NCBI GenBank assembly: GCA_903772945.1
Contig: CAICTM010000001.1
Span: forward strand, 186,001-250,000
Source: Seminavis robusta
Taxonomy: Eukaryota > Bacillariophyta > Bacillariophyceae > Naviculales > Naviculaceae
Direction of reading: 5' to 3'
Length of the DNA stretch: 64,000 nt
Shown here piece by piece: positions 63,892 through 64,000 of the stretch (the stretch's first letter is position 1; each line of letters opens with the position of its first letter). The notes under the pieces were generated by a model, which was not told the origin of the DNA, ran no database searches, and saw only the letters and a list, made by a program, of their open reading frames with translations. Position numbers and translations under genes: made by a program.

Positions 63892-64000
63892 ATGGCAACA
63901 GGCCATCGCTACGCCAGTCCCAGAAGCTACCGGCCGAGTGCAGTGGACGACGATGACTTCACCTACATGACGACGATTTCCAGCAGCAGCAGCTACTACA
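63892..64000 (+). CDS. Start of a gene cut by the window edge
   Basis: The ATG at 63892 (aagATGG, A at -3) opens a frame to the window end: MATGHRYASPRSYRPSAVDD, then DDFTYMTTISSSSSYY. The mix of Arg/Ser/Tyr, a DDD(D/E)-x-x-T-x-x-T-I core and a Ser run resembles the N-terminus of the 61112 gene (SVEDDEMVTIIGAF ... SSASSSSHFY), so it may be a tandem paralogue. Too short to be sure. Confidence 0.4.
   Translation, partial: MATGHRYASPRSYRPSAVDDDDFTYMTTISSSSSYY

Overview
The window looks like nuclear DNA of a stramenopile alga, most likely a pennate diatom. The evidence is: compact genes with zero to two short GT-AG introns (66-270 nt); N-termini that combine a signal peptide with a diatom-type 'ASAF'-like plastid motif; a type-2 diacylglycerol acyltransferase, a cAMP-receptor-like GPCR and secreted beta-propeller proteins; and mobile elements typical of protist genomes. 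Species cannot be fixed from the sequence alone. I found no tRNA, rRNA or CRISPR array.

Layout. 1.3-5.0 kb: a seven-helix receptor, a small membrane protein and a secreted Cys-rich protein. 5.2-8.6 kb: a Crypton-type tyrosine-recombinase gene flanked by similar palindromes. 9.3-24.3 kb: a dense housekeeping block with Tim22, a plastid-targeted DEAD-box helicase, an RBBP4/MSI1 WD40 histone chaperone, a sulfotransferase-like type II membrane protein, DPH3, eIF5A, ketopantoate hydroxymethyltransferase (PanB), an orphan membrane protein, a DGAT2 and a small plastid-targeted protein. 24.5-26.1 kb: a broken Penelope-like element. 26.4-44.1 kb: a plastid-type membrane protein, a PDZ/NPF-rich adaptor-like protein, a beta-lactamase-fold hydrolase, an XRCC2-like recombination ATPase divergent from a JmjC-like/SET-like protein, a large PAS-LRR-receiver protein, a cytochrome-b5/MAPR protein and a CUE-domain protein, with a 25-bp minisatellite between the last two.

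45.4-58.6 kb is repeat DNA. Its core, on the minus strand, is a DIRS/PAT-class tyrosine-recombinase retrotransposon: gag, then RT-RNase H, then the recombinase, disrupted by several frameshifts. It is bracketed by what reads as the A1...B1-A2-B2 split direct repeats of that class. A short inverted-repeat element sits in its leader, a 75-bp satellite array lies to its left and a LINE-like RT fragment to its right. 58.9-64.0 kb: a secreted FG-GAP-type propeller, a long acidic/basic orphan protein, and the start of another gene cut by the window edge.

The two observations I rate highest are the PAS-LRR-REC protein, which has a receiver domain but no kinase, and the split-direct-repeat retrotransposon. 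The window also holds three different retro-/recombinase-based element classes (Crypton, Penelope-like, DIRS/PAT). All exon structures were inferred by eye from splice consensus plus reading-frame and domain continuity; none was tested against transcripts.
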